From positions 1-36,082 of the forward strand of contig CBDTYW010000005.1 in the NCBI GenBank assembly GCA_965364735.1: a DNA stretch of 36,082 nucleotides. The letters run 5' to 3'. Shown here one piece after another: positions 19,152-27,744 of the stretch. The position numbers were made by a program, and so were the translations under genes. Each line of letters begins with the position of its first letter. The stretch's first letter is position 1. This stretch comes from CBDTYW01 sp965364735 (GTDB lineage: Bacteria; Actinomycetota; Nitriliruptoria; Nitriliruptorales; Nitriliruptoraceae). Below the pieces are notes generated by a model that worked only from the letters and a program-made list of their open reading frames with translations, searched no databases and was not told where the DNA came from.

Positions 19152-19195
19152 TTCTGGGCTAGGTTGTGGGTCCCTGAGCAAGTGAGCCCTTCTTG

Positions 19196-19843
19196 GTGTT
19201 GCACGATCATCTGTCATCGCTGACTCCGCGGGCGACCGCGTTGCTGGATGCGCTGCATGATGCCATTGTCGAGTCCCCGACGAGTCTGGTCTCGACAGGT
19301 GTGCGTGCGACCCTGCGAGAGCGCCATCTGCCGGAGTGCGTTGCGTTCGCGGCGCATCTGGATCTGCCCGAAGACGGTCGCGTCCTGGACGTCGGCTCGG
19401 GCGGCGGACTCCCGGGGCTCGTGATCGCCATCGTCCGCGATGAGGCACAGGTGACCTTGGTGGAGTCCAGGTCCCGCAAGGCCAACTTCCTGATCGACTT
19501 CGCCGAAGCTCATGACCTCGCTGTCGACGTCCTGCAGACACGTGTCGAGATCATCGACGAGGTCGAGGCGTGGGGTCTGGTCACGGCACGCGCGGTCGCC
19601 CCTCTGGAACGGCTGATCCCCTGGTGTGCGCGATTGTTGCGCCCGGGAGGGGTGATCGCGGCCATCAAGGGCGATCGGTGGCCGACCGAGGTCGAGGCGG
19701 CGCAGGCCGTGATGGACAAGTGGGACGTCGAGGTCACCGCGACGCCATCCGATCCCGGAACCGCGGTGGTTGGGCCTGTGGAAGCGTGTCCGCACCATCC
19801 TCAGGTTGTTATGCTTCGGCGCTCGGCGACATCGAACACCTGA
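19196..19843 (+). CDS. rsmG: 16S rRNA (guanine527-N7)-methyltransferase RsmG (GidB)
   Basis: Methylates N7 of G527 in 16S rRNA using S-adenosylmethionine. The product of about 215 residues has the SAM-binding motif VLDVGSGGGLPGLVIAIV (about 62-79), the LVESRSRKANFL segment that follows it, and VTARAVAPLERLI, all diagnostic of RsmG. The start is uncertain: TTG 19193, GTG 19196 and TTG 19199 are adjacent, none with a strong ribosome-binding site. I chose GTG. It lies 15 bases before parA, the usual gid-par order. Loss of RsmG gives low-level streptomycin resistance in other bacteria; here it looks intact. Confidence 0.95.
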   Translation: MLHDHLSSLTPRATALLDALHDAIVESPTSLVSTGVRATLRERHLPECVAFAAHLDLPEDGRVLDVGSGGGLPGLVIAIVRDEAQVTLVESRSRKANFLIDFAEAHDLAVDVLQTRVEIIDEVEAWGLVTARAVAPLERLIPWCARLLRPGGVIAAIKGDRWPTEVEAAQAVMDKWDVEVTATPSDPGTAVVGPVEACPHHPQVVMLRRSATSNT

Positions 19844-19858
19844 GCTCGGAGACCGATC

Positions 19859-21538
19859 GTGCGGTGGTTCTGGCAGCGCCGAAGCGGGGGACAGGAATCC
19901 CCGCGAGCCCTTCTGAAGCGGGCCCGGCGGGAGCATGAGCGCGCCGAGATGCGTGAGCGCCGCGGCGGGCGATCGGGAGCGTTCCAAGGTGATGAGCGAC
20001 GACGTGTGAAGCCGAACTCCGTCCCGCTCGAGGAGCGTGAGCTTCGTCCCGCAGGTGGCGCGGACGCCAGCGAACCAACGCCCACGCCGCCGGCCGTCCC
20101 GACTCCGCGCCCCGAGCCGGTGACTCCTCCGGTGACGGACCCGGTCGTCGCCATGCCGGAGCGGGCGGAGGTCATCGAGCCGAGCGCCCCGGACATCCTC
20201 ACGAGGCCGGGGGAGACGCCGCTGGATGCGGCGGTCCGACGAGCGGCTCTGACGAAGGCCGCCCAGCAGGTTCCCGCCTCCCCGGCTGGACCGCAGGACG
20301 TGGCGGAGCTCATCGAGGTGGAGTTCGGCGACCAGGAGAAGCCGCTCGAGCCTGAGCCGCTGGTCGTGGCCGTTCCAGCTGACACGGTTCCCGTCGTCGA
20401 GGTCATACCGGACCCCGAGCCGGAGCCCGAGCCCGAGCCGGTGGTCGCCGCGGCGGTCGCAGAGCCGGAACACCTCGTCGAGCCGGAGCCCGAGCCCGCG
20501 AGAGAGCACGTGCCCACGGAGGCTGATGAGGAGTACGAGGTCGAGACGACCGAGACGACCGGGCCTCCGGCTCGTTCCGTCCCCGTCACGGATCTCGCCT
20601 CGCCTGCCGCGCTCGAGAAGGGGGACTCCACGGAGAAGCTGGGGGTGTCCCCAGGCCGTGTGGTCTGCATCGTCAACCAGAAGGGTGGCGTCGGAAAGAC
20701 GACGACCACGGTGTCCTTGGCGGGCTCGCTGGCCCAGCAGGGTGCACGTGTGCTCGTCATCGACCTGGACCCACAGGGCAACGCGACCACCGGCCTCGGG
20801 CTGCGAGCGCACCGTGGTGGGGACAGCATCTACCGCGTGCTCACCGACGACCTGCCCCTCGAGGACGCCACGGAGCCGACCTCGCTGCGCGGTCTCTACG
20901 TGGTCCCGTCGACGCTGGATCTGGCCGGCGCGGAGATCGAGCTGGTGTCGATGTTCTCGCGCGAACAGCGCCTCCGTGACGCCATCGGCGTCGTGCGTGA
21001 CCTCTACGACATCGTCTTGATCGACTGCCCGCCGAGTCTCGGACTGCTGACGATCAACGCGCTCACGGCTGCCGACGATGTCATCGTGCCCATCCAGTGC
21101 GAGTACTACGCGCTCGAAGGTCTGGGTCAGCTGCTCACGACGGTGGAGCTCGTGCAGCAGCGGCTGAACCCGAACCTGGCGATCGCCGGCGTCGTGCTGA
21201 CCATGTTCGACGGTCACGCCACCTTGTCCCACCAGGTCGTCGACGAGGTCCGCCGCCACTTCGGTGACGGCGCCTTCAAGACGATGATCCCGAGGACGGT
21301 CCGCCTCAGCGAGGCCCCGTCCTTCGGCCTCCCGATCACCCTGTTCGACCCGAACAGCCGTGGCGCCCGGTCCTACACCCGATTGGCCCGCGAGGTCGCG
21401 GAGCGGCTGGACCTCACGCTCACGACGTCCGAGGATCCCCTCGGACGGCTGCTGGCATCACGGGCGCAGACGCCGCGTGATCTCGTGGCCAGCCCCGCAG
21501 ACGCTGTCGATGCTGCAACCCAGGAGAGCGCCTCATGA
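19859..21538 (+). CDS. parA: Chromosome-partitioning ATPase ParA with long N-terminal extension
   Basis: Deviant-Walker ATPase that segregates origin regions with ParB-parS. The ATPase domain begins at about residue 266 (GRVVCIVNQKGGVGKTTTTV). The deviant Walker A KGGVGKTTT is at 275-283, A' is VLVIDLDPQGNAT and Walker B is IVLIDCPPSLGLLTINAL. The end (RTVRLSEAPSFGLPI, then SRGARSYTRLAREV) is typical of chromosomal ParA/Soj. The GTG at 19859 has CGGAG seven bases upstream, so the preceding 265 residues appear to be translated. They start MRWFWQRR, are basic to about residue 50, then rich in Pro, Glu and Val with PEPEPEPEPEP at about 186-194. An internal GTG at 20647 could give a conventional-length protein. 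The parA stop overlaps the parB start. Confidence 0.95.
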   Translation: MRWFWQRRSGGQESPRALLKRARREHERAEMRERRGGRSGAFQGDERRRVKPNSVPLEERELRPAGGADASEPTPTPPAVPTPRPEPVTPPVTDPVVAMPERAEVIEPSAPDILTRPGETPLDAAVRRAALTKAAQQVPASPAGPQDVAELIEVEFGDQEKPLEPEPLVVAVPADTVPVVEVIPDPEPEPEPEPVVAAAVAEPEHLVEPEPEPAREHVPTEADEEYEVETTETTGPPARSVPVTDLASPAALEKGDSTEKLGVSPGRVVCIVNQKGGVGKTTTTVSLAGSLAQQGARVLVIDLDPQGNATTGLGLRAHRGGDSIYRVLTDDLPLEDATEPTSLRGLYVVPSTLDLAGAEIELVSMFSREQRLRDAIGVVRDLYDIVLIDCPPSLGLLTINALTAADDVIVPIQCEYYALEGLGQLLTTVELVQQRLNPNLAIAGVVLTMFDGHATLSHQVVDEVRRHFGDGAFKTMIPRTVRLSEAPSFGLPITLFDPNSRGARSYTRLAREVAERLDLTLTTSEDPLGRLLASRAQTPRDLVASPADAVDAATQESAS

Positions 21539-22452
21539 ACCGACCCACCGGCCTCGGGCGCGGGCTCGCCGCGCTGATCCCGACCGGCGGCGCTGCCGAG
21601 ATGCAGCTCATCGAGGTCCCGCTCAGCCAGGTGGTTCCCAACCCGAGGCAGCCGCGGGCCACCTTCGATGACGCGGAGCTCGAGGGGCTTGCCGTCTCGA
21701 TCCGCGACATGGGTCTGCTCCAGCCGATCGTGATCCGCCGCATCGCGGACGACCGCTACGAGCTGATCGCCGGGGAGCGCCGCCTTCGTGCGTCCAAGCT
21801 TGCCGGGCTCACACGGATTCCTGCGGTCGTCCGGCAGACGGACGACGGCGACCGTTTGAAGGAAGCGCTGGTCGAGAACATCCATCGCGTCGCCCTCAAC
21901 CCGCTCGAGGAAGCAGCCGCCTATCGGCAGCTGCTCGACGACTTCGACTTCACCCAGGAGGAGCTCTCCGAGAAGATCGGGAAGTCGCGGCCGGCGATCT
22001 CCAACGCGATGCGGCTGCTCACCCTCCCACCGACGATCCAGCGCAAGGTCGCGGCGGGCGTCCTGTCTGCCGGTCATGCGCGTGCGCTGCTGTCGCTGAA
22101 GAACCCGGACACGCAGCTGAAGGTCGCGGACCGGATCGTCGCGGAGGGGATGTCGGTCCGTTCGACCGAGGAGCTCGTTCGGCTCCAGTCGCTGGGGGAG
22201 CGGGACGGCTCCGGCGGCGGTCGCGGCTCGTCCGGCTCCAAGCGCATCAGCTCGCCGGCGCTGACCGAGCTCCAGGAGCAGCTGTCCGACGCGCTCGCCA
22301 CGCGCGTCAAGATCTCCATGGGCGCGAAGAGCGGCAAGGTCGCCATCGAGTTCCAGTCCGTCCACGACCTCGAGCGGATCGTCGCGACGATCGCGCGCGG
22401 TGTCGCAGCGGAGGCGAACGAGCGCCGAGCGGCCAGCTCGACGGGCGACTGA
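21535..22452 (+). CDS. parB: Chromosome-partitioning protein ParB (CTPase clamp)
   Basis: Binds parS and spreads as a CTP-dependent DNA clamp. The 305-residue protein has the N-terminal ParA-stimulating motif (GLGRGLAALIP, 6-16), the CTP-binding motifs GERRLRA (80-86) and ENIHR (114-118), the helix-turn-helix around 141-161 (TQEELSEKIGKSRPAISNAM), then a Gly/Ser linker and a C-terminal dimerisation region. It overlaps parA by four bases (ATGA). Four matching sites are present in this window (18250, 18991, 19136 and a weaker one at 9847). Confidence 0.97.
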   Translation: MNRPTGLGRGLAALIPTGGAAEMQLIEVPLSQVVPNPRQPRATFDDAELEGLAVSIRDMGLLQPIVIRRIADDRYELIAGERRLRASKLAGLTRIPAVVRQTDDGDRLKEALVENIHRVALNPLEEAAAYRQLLDDFDFTQEELSEKIGKSRPAISNAMRLLTLPPTIQRKVAAGVLSAGHARALLSLKNPDTQLKVADRIVAEGMSVRSTEELVRLQSLGERDGSGGGRGSSGSKRISSPALTELQEQLSDALATRVKISMGAKSGKVAIEFQSVHDLERIVATIARGVAAEANERRAASSTGD

Positions 22453-22570
22453 GTCCGAGAACGGCTCGCTGAGGTCGCCCCAGGTCAGCGTTCACGGCGA
22501 TCGTGGTGCGCCGGGCTTCAGATTGTGGTCGACGCCACAGGGTGGCTCTCAGCGCCTCACAGGTGGCGGT

Positions 22571-22590
22571 CTCGATCGGGCCCGATCGAG
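22571..22590. terminator. Perfect 20-base palindrome between convergent parB and rpiA
   Basis: CTCGATCGGGCCCGATCGAG reads identically on both strands. It sits in the 155-base gap between the parB stop and the rpiA stop, so it could act as a bidirectional terminator, though it has no loop or T-run. An operator is an alternative. Confidence 0.4.
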
Positions 22591-22607
22591 GCTTCCGTGT
22601 TCCGGCT

Positions 22608-23279
22608 TCAGGGGATCGTGAGCTCCCACACCGCGCCGTCGGCGGAGCCGAGGAGCGCGCGCGTTGCCATCCCCAGGAAGAGCCCGTGCTCGGCGACGCC
22701 GGGCTGTGCCTGGAGTCGCAGCGCGAGATCCTCGACGTCGACGATGCCGCCGTCTCGACGTGCGTCGAGGATGAGGTTGCCGTTGTCGGTGCGGTAGCCG
22801 CCATCGCCGCGGACCGTCACGTGGAACCCGTGGGACTCGAGCGTCCTCCGGACGGGTGCCGCCGCGAACGGCACGACCTCCACCGGCAGCGCGAAGGTGT
22901 CGCCGAGGGCGTCGACGACCTTGTCGGGCGAGGCGATCACGATGAACTCGTCGGCCAGCGACGCGACGACCTTCTCGCGCAGCAGGGCGCCGCCGCCACC
23001 CTTGGTCAGCGCGAGATCGCGCGTCAGCTCGTCCGCCCCGTCCACGCAGAGGTCCACGCGATCGGTCGATTCGAGGTCGAGCAGGCCGATGCCGAGCTCA
23101 CGACAGCGGGCTGCGGTCGCCTCTGAAGTGGGCACGCCCGCGACGTCGAGGCCACGCTCGGCCAGAGCGTCGAGGAAGGCCGCCACCGTGGAACCGGTGC
23201 CGAGGCCCAGGCGCATGCCGTCCTCGACCAACGCCGCTGCGGCGGTCCCGGCGGCGAGCTTGGCGGGGTCATGGGTCAT
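22608..23279 (-). CDS. rpiA: Ribose-5-phosphate isomerase A
   Basis: Interconverts ribose 5-phosphate and ribulose 5-phosphate in the pentose phosphate pathway. The 223-residue protein shows the RpiA phosphate-binding GLGTGST (about 25-31), the active-site DGADE and the loop KGGGGALLREK that contains the catalytic base. The end, GLFLGMATRALLG, is also family-typical. GGAG lies five bases before the ATG. It is downstream of the large surface-protein gene but separated from it by two strong hairpins, so it probably has its own promoter. No functional link with parB is apparent. Confidence 0.96.
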   Translation of the reverse strand: MTHDPAKLAAGTAAAALVEDGMRLGLGTGSTVAAFLDALAERGLDVAGVPTSEATAARCRELGIGLLDLESTDRVDLCVDGADELTRDLALTKGGGGALLREKVVASLADEFIVIASPDKVVDALGDTFALPVEVVPFAAAPVRRTLESHGFHVTVRGDGGYRTDNGNLILDARRDGGIVDVEDLALRLQAQPGVAEHGLFLGMATRALLGSADGAVWELTIP

Positions 23280-23366
23280 GGGGGCTCCGGGCGTGGAACG
23301 GGTGTGCGGGCGGAGACGGCACCGTAGGCGGCGCTGCGGTTGCCACCAACGACATGCTCGGCAACG

Positions 23367-23400
23367 ACGACGGCCGGCCCCCGAGGGGACCGGCCGTCGT
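23367..23400 (-). terminator. Hairpin downstream of the large surface-protein gene
   Basis: ACGACGGCCGG (23367-23377) pairs perfectly with CCGGCCGTCGT (23390-23400), with further CCC/GGG pairing inside. It lies 40 bases past the surface-protein stop and should separate that transcript from rpiA. Confidence 0.65.
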
Positions 23401-23411
23401 GCGGTGGGTCA

Positions 23412-23431
23412 GGGGCGGGCGAGCCCGCCCC
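23412..23431 (-). terminator. Second GC-only hairpin after the surface-protein gene
   Basis: GGGGCGGGC (23412-23420) and GCCCGCCCC (23423-23431) form a perfect inverted repeat around a GA. It is the first of two tandem hairpins met by transcription leaving the gene that ends at 23440. No T-run follows, as is common in high-GC actinobacteria. Confidence 0.6.
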
Positions 23432-23439
23432 GTCGTCGA

Positions 23440-26400
23440 TCAGTTCTCCCGGAGGGCGTTGATCGTGTTGAGCACGCCGTCGCTGATCGCGGCTGGTCCG
23501 CCGGCGACGTAGACATCCTCGATCGCGGTGTTGGTGTCGAAGAACGTGTACACGCCCGCCGTCTGCCCGGAGGCGGACAGGGTGGTCGGGTGCACGAGGA
23601 CCAGCGTCCCGCCGAGCTTCCAGGCCGCCACGACCGCGCCGAGCGCGTCCGCGGGGTTGGTGCCCGACGCGACGAAGACCACGTCCCGGAGCTCCTGCGC
23701 CGTGCCCGCGTTCGCGACGTCACCGAGCGCGAGCGCGGTGTCGTAGCGGCTGGCGCCGGCGACGCGGTTGACGACGAAGCCCTGATCCGCGAGGGTCGCG
23801 GCGATCACCGTCGGAATCGCTGACTCACCACCGGCGATGTGCACGGTGCTGCCCGACGCGAGGGTGTCCAGGATGGCCTGGCTCTCGGTCGGGATCGTCG
23901 CGGTCCCGCTGATGTTCTTGACCGGCACCACCAGGGATCGCAGGTGCGTCCCGATGTTGCCCGCCGCCAGCGCGTCCGGCCATGCGTCGCGCCCGTCCTC
24001 AGCCTGACCGAGCGCCACCACCGCGGTGGTCGTGAGGCCACCGATGCGGATGACCTCGTTCGCGATCAGACGCGCGGTGTCGTAGCGGTTCGTGCCCGGC
24101 ATCCGGACGACGTCGTACGTCGCCGCGAGACTCGCGGCCACCGACGCGTCCAGAGCCGCCGTGCCACCGAGGAGGTAGACGCGGTCAGCGCCGAGCCGTG
24201 CGAGCTCGTCCTGGACCTCCTGGCTGACGCCGTCGGTCCTGCTGAGCAGCATCGGACCGTCGACCTCGGCCGCGAGCACGGAGCCCGCGAGCGCGTCAGC
24301 CGGCGAGCCGAAGGCCCGGGCCACCACGACCGCCTTGACGTCGCCACCGGTGGCCGCCGGGTCCGTGAACCCGGTGAGACCGTCGGGGAACGCCGTGCGG
24401 CTCATCTGGATCGCGGTGCCGATGCGGTCCGTGCCGACGGTGATGTCACCCTCGACGCGGCCTGCCGCTGGCTTCGTGACCGTGATGTCCTGCGTGGTCG
24501 CGTCCTGGGCACCATCGTCGTCGGTCACGGTGAGGGTCACCGTGAACGTCCCTCGAGCATTCGGTGCGACGAAGTCCACCGTTGCGCCGGTCTGGTTGGT
24601 CAGGGTTCCGTCGGTCGTCGTCCACGCGTACGTGGTGACGGTGCCGTCGGAGTCCGTCGAGTCGGCGCCGCTGAGCGACAGCGTTCCCTCGGCTTGGACC
24701 GTGAACCCGTCCGCCGACGTGATCACGGCCTCTGGGGCCGTGTTCGGCGTGACGGTGATGTCGGCCGACGTGGCGTTCTGTGCACCTTCGTTGTCCGTCA
24801 CGGTGAGGGTCACCGTGACCGTGCCACCCGTGCTCGGTGCGACGAAGTCGACCGTGGCGCCGGCCTGGTTGGTCAGGGTTCCGTCGGTCGTCGTCCACGC
24901 GTACGTGGTGACGGTGCCGTCGGAGTCCGTCGAGTCGGCGCCGCTGAGCGACAGCGTTCCCTCGGCTGGGACCGTGAACCCGTCCTCGGACGTGATCGCG
25001 GCCACCGGGGGAGCGTTCTCCGTCACGGTGATCGTGGCGGTCGCCTCGGTCGAGGTGCCCTCCTCGTCGGTGACGCGCAGGGTGACCGGGAAGTCACCGG
25101 TGGTGTCGCCGGCGCTGTAGGTCACGGTCGCGGTCGAACCGTCGTCGAAGAGGCCGTCGTCATCGAGGTCCCAGGCGTACGCGGCGATGGAGCCGTGTGC
25201 GTCGGAGGACGTCGCGCCGGAGAGCTCGAGGTCCGAGCTCACCTGCACCTCGAGGGTCTCGGCGTTGGTGATGATCGCGGTCGGGGCGACGTCGGTGACG
25301 ACGACGTCCTGCGTCGCGGTTCCCGACTCGGCCTGGTCGTCGGTCACCTGGAGGTGGACCGTCGTCGTGCCGGGCGCGCCCAGCGTCAGGGACGTGTCGG
25401 CGGTCGCCGCGTCGTCGAAGGACCCGTCATCGTCGAGATCCCACGCGTACGCGGTGATCGTTCCGTCCGAGTCGGTCGACGTCGAGCCCGACAGCGCGAT
25501 GCTGGCCGTGCCCTCGTCCACCGTGAAGGCGTCCGAGGTGGTGATCCGTGCGACCGGTGGCAGGTTGCCCGCGGTCACCGTGATCGTCTGGACGGAGATC
25601 TCGGAGACACGAGCGTCGGTGTCAGTGACACGCAGTGCCACATCGACCGAGCCTTCGTCGGGCCCGGCGGTGAACGTCACCGTCTCGGTCGTCGCCTCGC
25701 TGGTGAACGTGGCGCCGTCGTAGGACAGGTCCCACTCGTAGGTGAGGGTGGGTCGTCCCGTCGAGGAGGTTGCCTCGAGCGGGATGCTGCCCTCTGCCGC
25801 CACCGTGAAGCCGTCGGCTCCAGTGATCACCGCGACCGGGGTCAGCGAGATGTCGGACGTCTCGTAGTTGGTGTGGGTGACCGTCTGGCCGCCCGCCATC
25901 GTGATGACGTTGCCTGCCTGGGTGGCACCGCCATTCACCGTCAGCGCGTCGGTGGCAGCGCCACCGTCGGTCGTCACGGTCGTGAGCGTGCTGCCGGTCA
26001 GGTCCTCCACCGTGGTGGAGTCGTCGCCGCCCGCCATGTTGATCTCGACGCGCTCGAGCGCCGCGAAGGTCGTCAGGTCGTCGACTGCGGGGTCGAGGAC
26101 GTTGTTGACCACCTGGAGGGTCGTGGTGTCGAGCGTGGCCGAATCCGCCGTGGCATCGAGTGTCACGATCAGGGTGTCCGTGCCCGCGCCGCCGTCGATG
26201 TCGTCGTCGCCGCCGCCGGCCGTCACGGCCTTCTCGCTGCCGAGGTCGAGGTGGAAGACGTTCGAGTAGGAGGAGCGGATCGTGTCGTCACCGGGACCGC
26301 CGTCGATGGTGTCGCCGCTGAGGCGGTTGCCCAGCTCCGCGGAGTTGAAGGCGACGGACGCACCGGAGTCGATGTCGTCAGCACCGTCACCGCCGAGGAT

Positions 26401-27744
26401 CACGTCGTTCTGGTAGGACCCGACGAGGATGTCGTCACCAGGGCCACCGGTCAGCGTCGCGACACCGATCACACCCTCGAGCTGGACGCCCGCGAGGTTG
26501 ATGTCGTCTGCTCCGGCGCCACCGTCGACGTCGATGTCGACGACCTTGCGTCCGGAGTGGAACTGGTCGCCGCTCTGGCCAGCGTCGGAGTCGTCGTCGT
26601 AGACCATCAGCCAGCGGTCGTCGCCGAGGCCGAGGTTGATCTCGAGGTTCTCCACGCCCTTCAGCGTCGAGAAGGCGTTGGAGGTGTCGACCTGCGGAAC
26701 CGTCTTGTCGGCCGCGTCGTAGTCGGCCCGGTTCCAGATCTTCGGGAAGTCGTTGCCGATGTCGATGTTCTCCGGCCAGTACACGACGAAGTCGTCCGCG
26801 TAGTCCGAGAAACCGTCGTCAACGAAGTCGTCGGTGGTGCTCAGCGAGCACGACCCCTCGACGCAGATGACGGTCGGCACGTTCGCGCCCTGGCCCGCCA
26901 TGATGAACAGGTCGTCGATGCCGTCGCCACCGGCGTCGGGCTCGGAGTCCTGGAGGTCGATCGTCTCGTAGAACGTTCCTGCGGCTGCGAGAACGGTGTC
27001 CTCACCGTTGTTGTCGAAGATCGAGTCCGCACCGGACCCGCCGTCGTAGATGTCGTTGGCGCCACCGCCGCGGAGGGTGTCGTCGCCGCTCCGGCCCTGG
27101 AGGAAGTCGTTGCCGCCGTTGCCGAACAGGTTGTCGTTGCCGCTCCCGCCGTCGAGACGGTCATCGCCGCCCTCGCCGGTGAGCTCGTCATCGCCGCTGC
27201 CACCGGTCAGGTAGTCGCTGCCCTGCCCCGCGCCACCGTTGATGATGTCGTTGCCGTTGTTGCCACGCAGCGTGTCGCCGTTGCCTCCTCCGGTGATGTT
27301 GTCGTCGAAGGGCGAGCCGTGGACGTCGAGGCGTGCGGAGCTGTTGCTCGGCGAGGCGGAGTCGGTGTCCTGGCCGATCACGAAGATCGTCGGGGCGACG
27401 AAGCCGGCGCCCGTGGTCACATCACGCAGGTCGACGAAGACCGTGTCCGCGGTGCTCGCGCCGAACGCGAAGATGCGCAGGGTGCCGAGGGCGGAGCAGT
27501 TCACGGTCGTGAGGATCGTCGAGCCGCTGTTGTAGGCGACCTTGCCGCCGGAGCAGGAGACCGTCACGCCGGAGCCGTCCAGCACCTGGATGTCGACGTC
27601 GTTGCCGCTGGTCGTGTGCGTCGCGGCTGCGCGTGCGGGCGCTGCGCCGAGGATGAGCATGGTGGTGGCCATCAGCAGGGCCGCCAGCAGGGAGCTGAGC
27701 CGCCTGCCGGTCGACGGCCCGTGGACCTGGGTGGTGGTGTTCAC
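23440..27744 (-). CDS. Large secreted surface protein: RTX-like repeats, PKD-like domains, three cell-wall-binding 2 repeats
   Basis: The 1434-residue product starts with GTG 27744 (AAGGA nine bases upstream); the frame continues to 28017 but without signal-peptide sense. Residues 1-39 form a signal peptide (basic GRR, a hydrophobic stretch, APARA cleavage site). Residues about 143-250 hold many GGxGxDxL nonapeptides (for example GGSGDDELTGEGGDDRL), the calcium-binding RTX roll, with shorter blocks near 430-550. About five PKD-like domains of roughly 90 residues follow (about 645-1093), each opening with a PVAxIT-like strand and containing SGxxSxDxDGxI-like segments. The end (1097-1434) carries three cell-wall-binding type 2 repeats, with GTDRIGTAI, GTNRYDTARL and GASRYDTALAL starts, predicted to attach it to the envelope. 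Role: Ca2+-stabilised adhesin or surface-layer component is inference. No catalytic domain was recognised. Confidence 0.9.
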   Translation of the reverse strand: MNTTTQVHGPSTGRRLSSLLAALLMATTMLILGAAPARAAATHTTSGNDVDIQVLDGSGVTVSCSGGKVAYNSGSTILTTVNCSALGTLRIFAFGASTADTVFVDLRDVTTGAGFVAPTIFVIGQDTDSASPSNSSARLDVHGSPFDDNITGGGNGDTLRGNNGNDIINGGAGQGSDYLTGGSGDDELTGEGGDDRLDGGSGNDNLFGNGGNDFLQGRSGDDTLRGGGANDIYDGGSGADSIFDNNGEDTVLAAAGTFYETIDLQDSEPDAGGDGIDDLFIMAGQGANVPTVICVEGSCSLSTTDDFVDDGFSDYADDFVVYWPENIDIGNDFPKIWNRADYDAADKTVPQVDTSNAFSTLKGVENLEINLGLGDDRWLMVYDDDSDAGQSGDQFHSGRKVVDIDVDGGAGADDINLAGVQLEGVIGVATLTGGPGDDILVGSYQNDVILGGDGADDIDSGASVAFNSAELGNRLSGDTIDGGPGDDTIRSSYSNVFHLDLGSEKAVTAGGGDDDIDGGAGTDTLIVTLDATADSATLDTTTLQVVNNVLDPAVDDLTTFAALERVEINMAGGDDSTTVEDLTGSTLTTVTTDGGAATDALTVNGGATQAGNVITMAGGQTVTHTNYETSDISLTPVAVITGADGFTVAAEGSIPLEATSSTGRPTLTYEWDLSYDGATFTSEATTETVTFTAGPDEGSVDVALRVTDTDARVSEISVQTITVTAGNLPPVARITTSDAFTVDEGTASIALSGSTSTDSDGTITAYAWDLDDDGSFDDAATADTSLTLGAPGTTTVHLQVTDDQAESGTATQDVVVTDVAPTAIITNAETLEVQVSSDLELSGATSSDAHGSIAAYAWDLDDDGLFDDGSTATVTYSAGDTTGDFPVTLRVTDEEGTSTEATATITVTENAPPVAAITSEDGFTVPAEGTLSLSGADSTDSDGTVTTYAWTTTDGTLTNQAGATVDFVAPSTGGTVTVTLTVTDNEGAQNATSADITVTPNTAPEAVITSADGFTVQAEGTLSLSGADSTDSDGTVTTYAWTTTDGTLTNQTGATVDFVAPNARGTFTVTLTVTDDDGAQDATTQDITVTKPAAGRVEGDITVGTDRIGTAIQMSRTAFPDGLTGFTDPAATGGDVKAVVVARAFGSPADALAGSVLAAEVDGPMLLSRTDGVSQEVQDELARLGADRVYLLGGTAALDASVAASLAATYDVVRMPGTNRYDTARLIANEVIRIGGLTTTAVVALGQAEDGRDAWPDALAAGNIGTHLRSLVVPVKNISGTATIPTESQAILDTLASGSTVHIAGGESAIPTVIAATLADQGFVVNRVAGASRYDTALALGDVANAGTAQELRDVVFVASGTNPADALGAVVAAWKLGGTLVLVHPTTLSASGQTAGVYTFFDTNTAIEDVYVAGGPAAISDGVLNTINALREN
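24592..24967. repeat. 103-bp perfect direct repeat in the last two PKD-like domains
   Basis: Bases 24592-24694 and 24865-24967 are identical over 103 bases and are offset by exactly 273 bases, i.e. 91 codons or one domain. This indicates a recent in-frame domain duplication or gene conversion between neighbouring modules of the surface protein. Confidence 0.85.

Larger units (their letters stand above)
18200..19195. other. About 1 kb gene-free parS region between jag and rsmG
   Basis: I find no convincing gene on either strand. Several open frames occur but none has a recognisable family or good ribosome-binding site, and they overlap one another in all frames. The interval starts with the jag terminator and contains three near-perfect parS sites (18250, 18991, 19136), so it probably serves as the main ParB-loading, centromere-like region. 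A TAGGTT at 19160-19165, with TTTCAC 16 bases upstream inside the third parS, is a possible promoter for rsmG-parA-parB. Confidence 0.6.

Noticed and set aside
19214..21259. 681-codon minus-strand frame
   Set aside because: Antisense to rsmG and parA; low-complexity shadow.
22818..22828. CACGTGGAAC inside rpiA as a parS
   Set aside because: The left half does not match the consensus, so only a half-site is present.
24592..27300. Repeats resembling a CRISPR array
   Set aside because: They are in-frame protein-domain repeats of irregular length without unique spacers.
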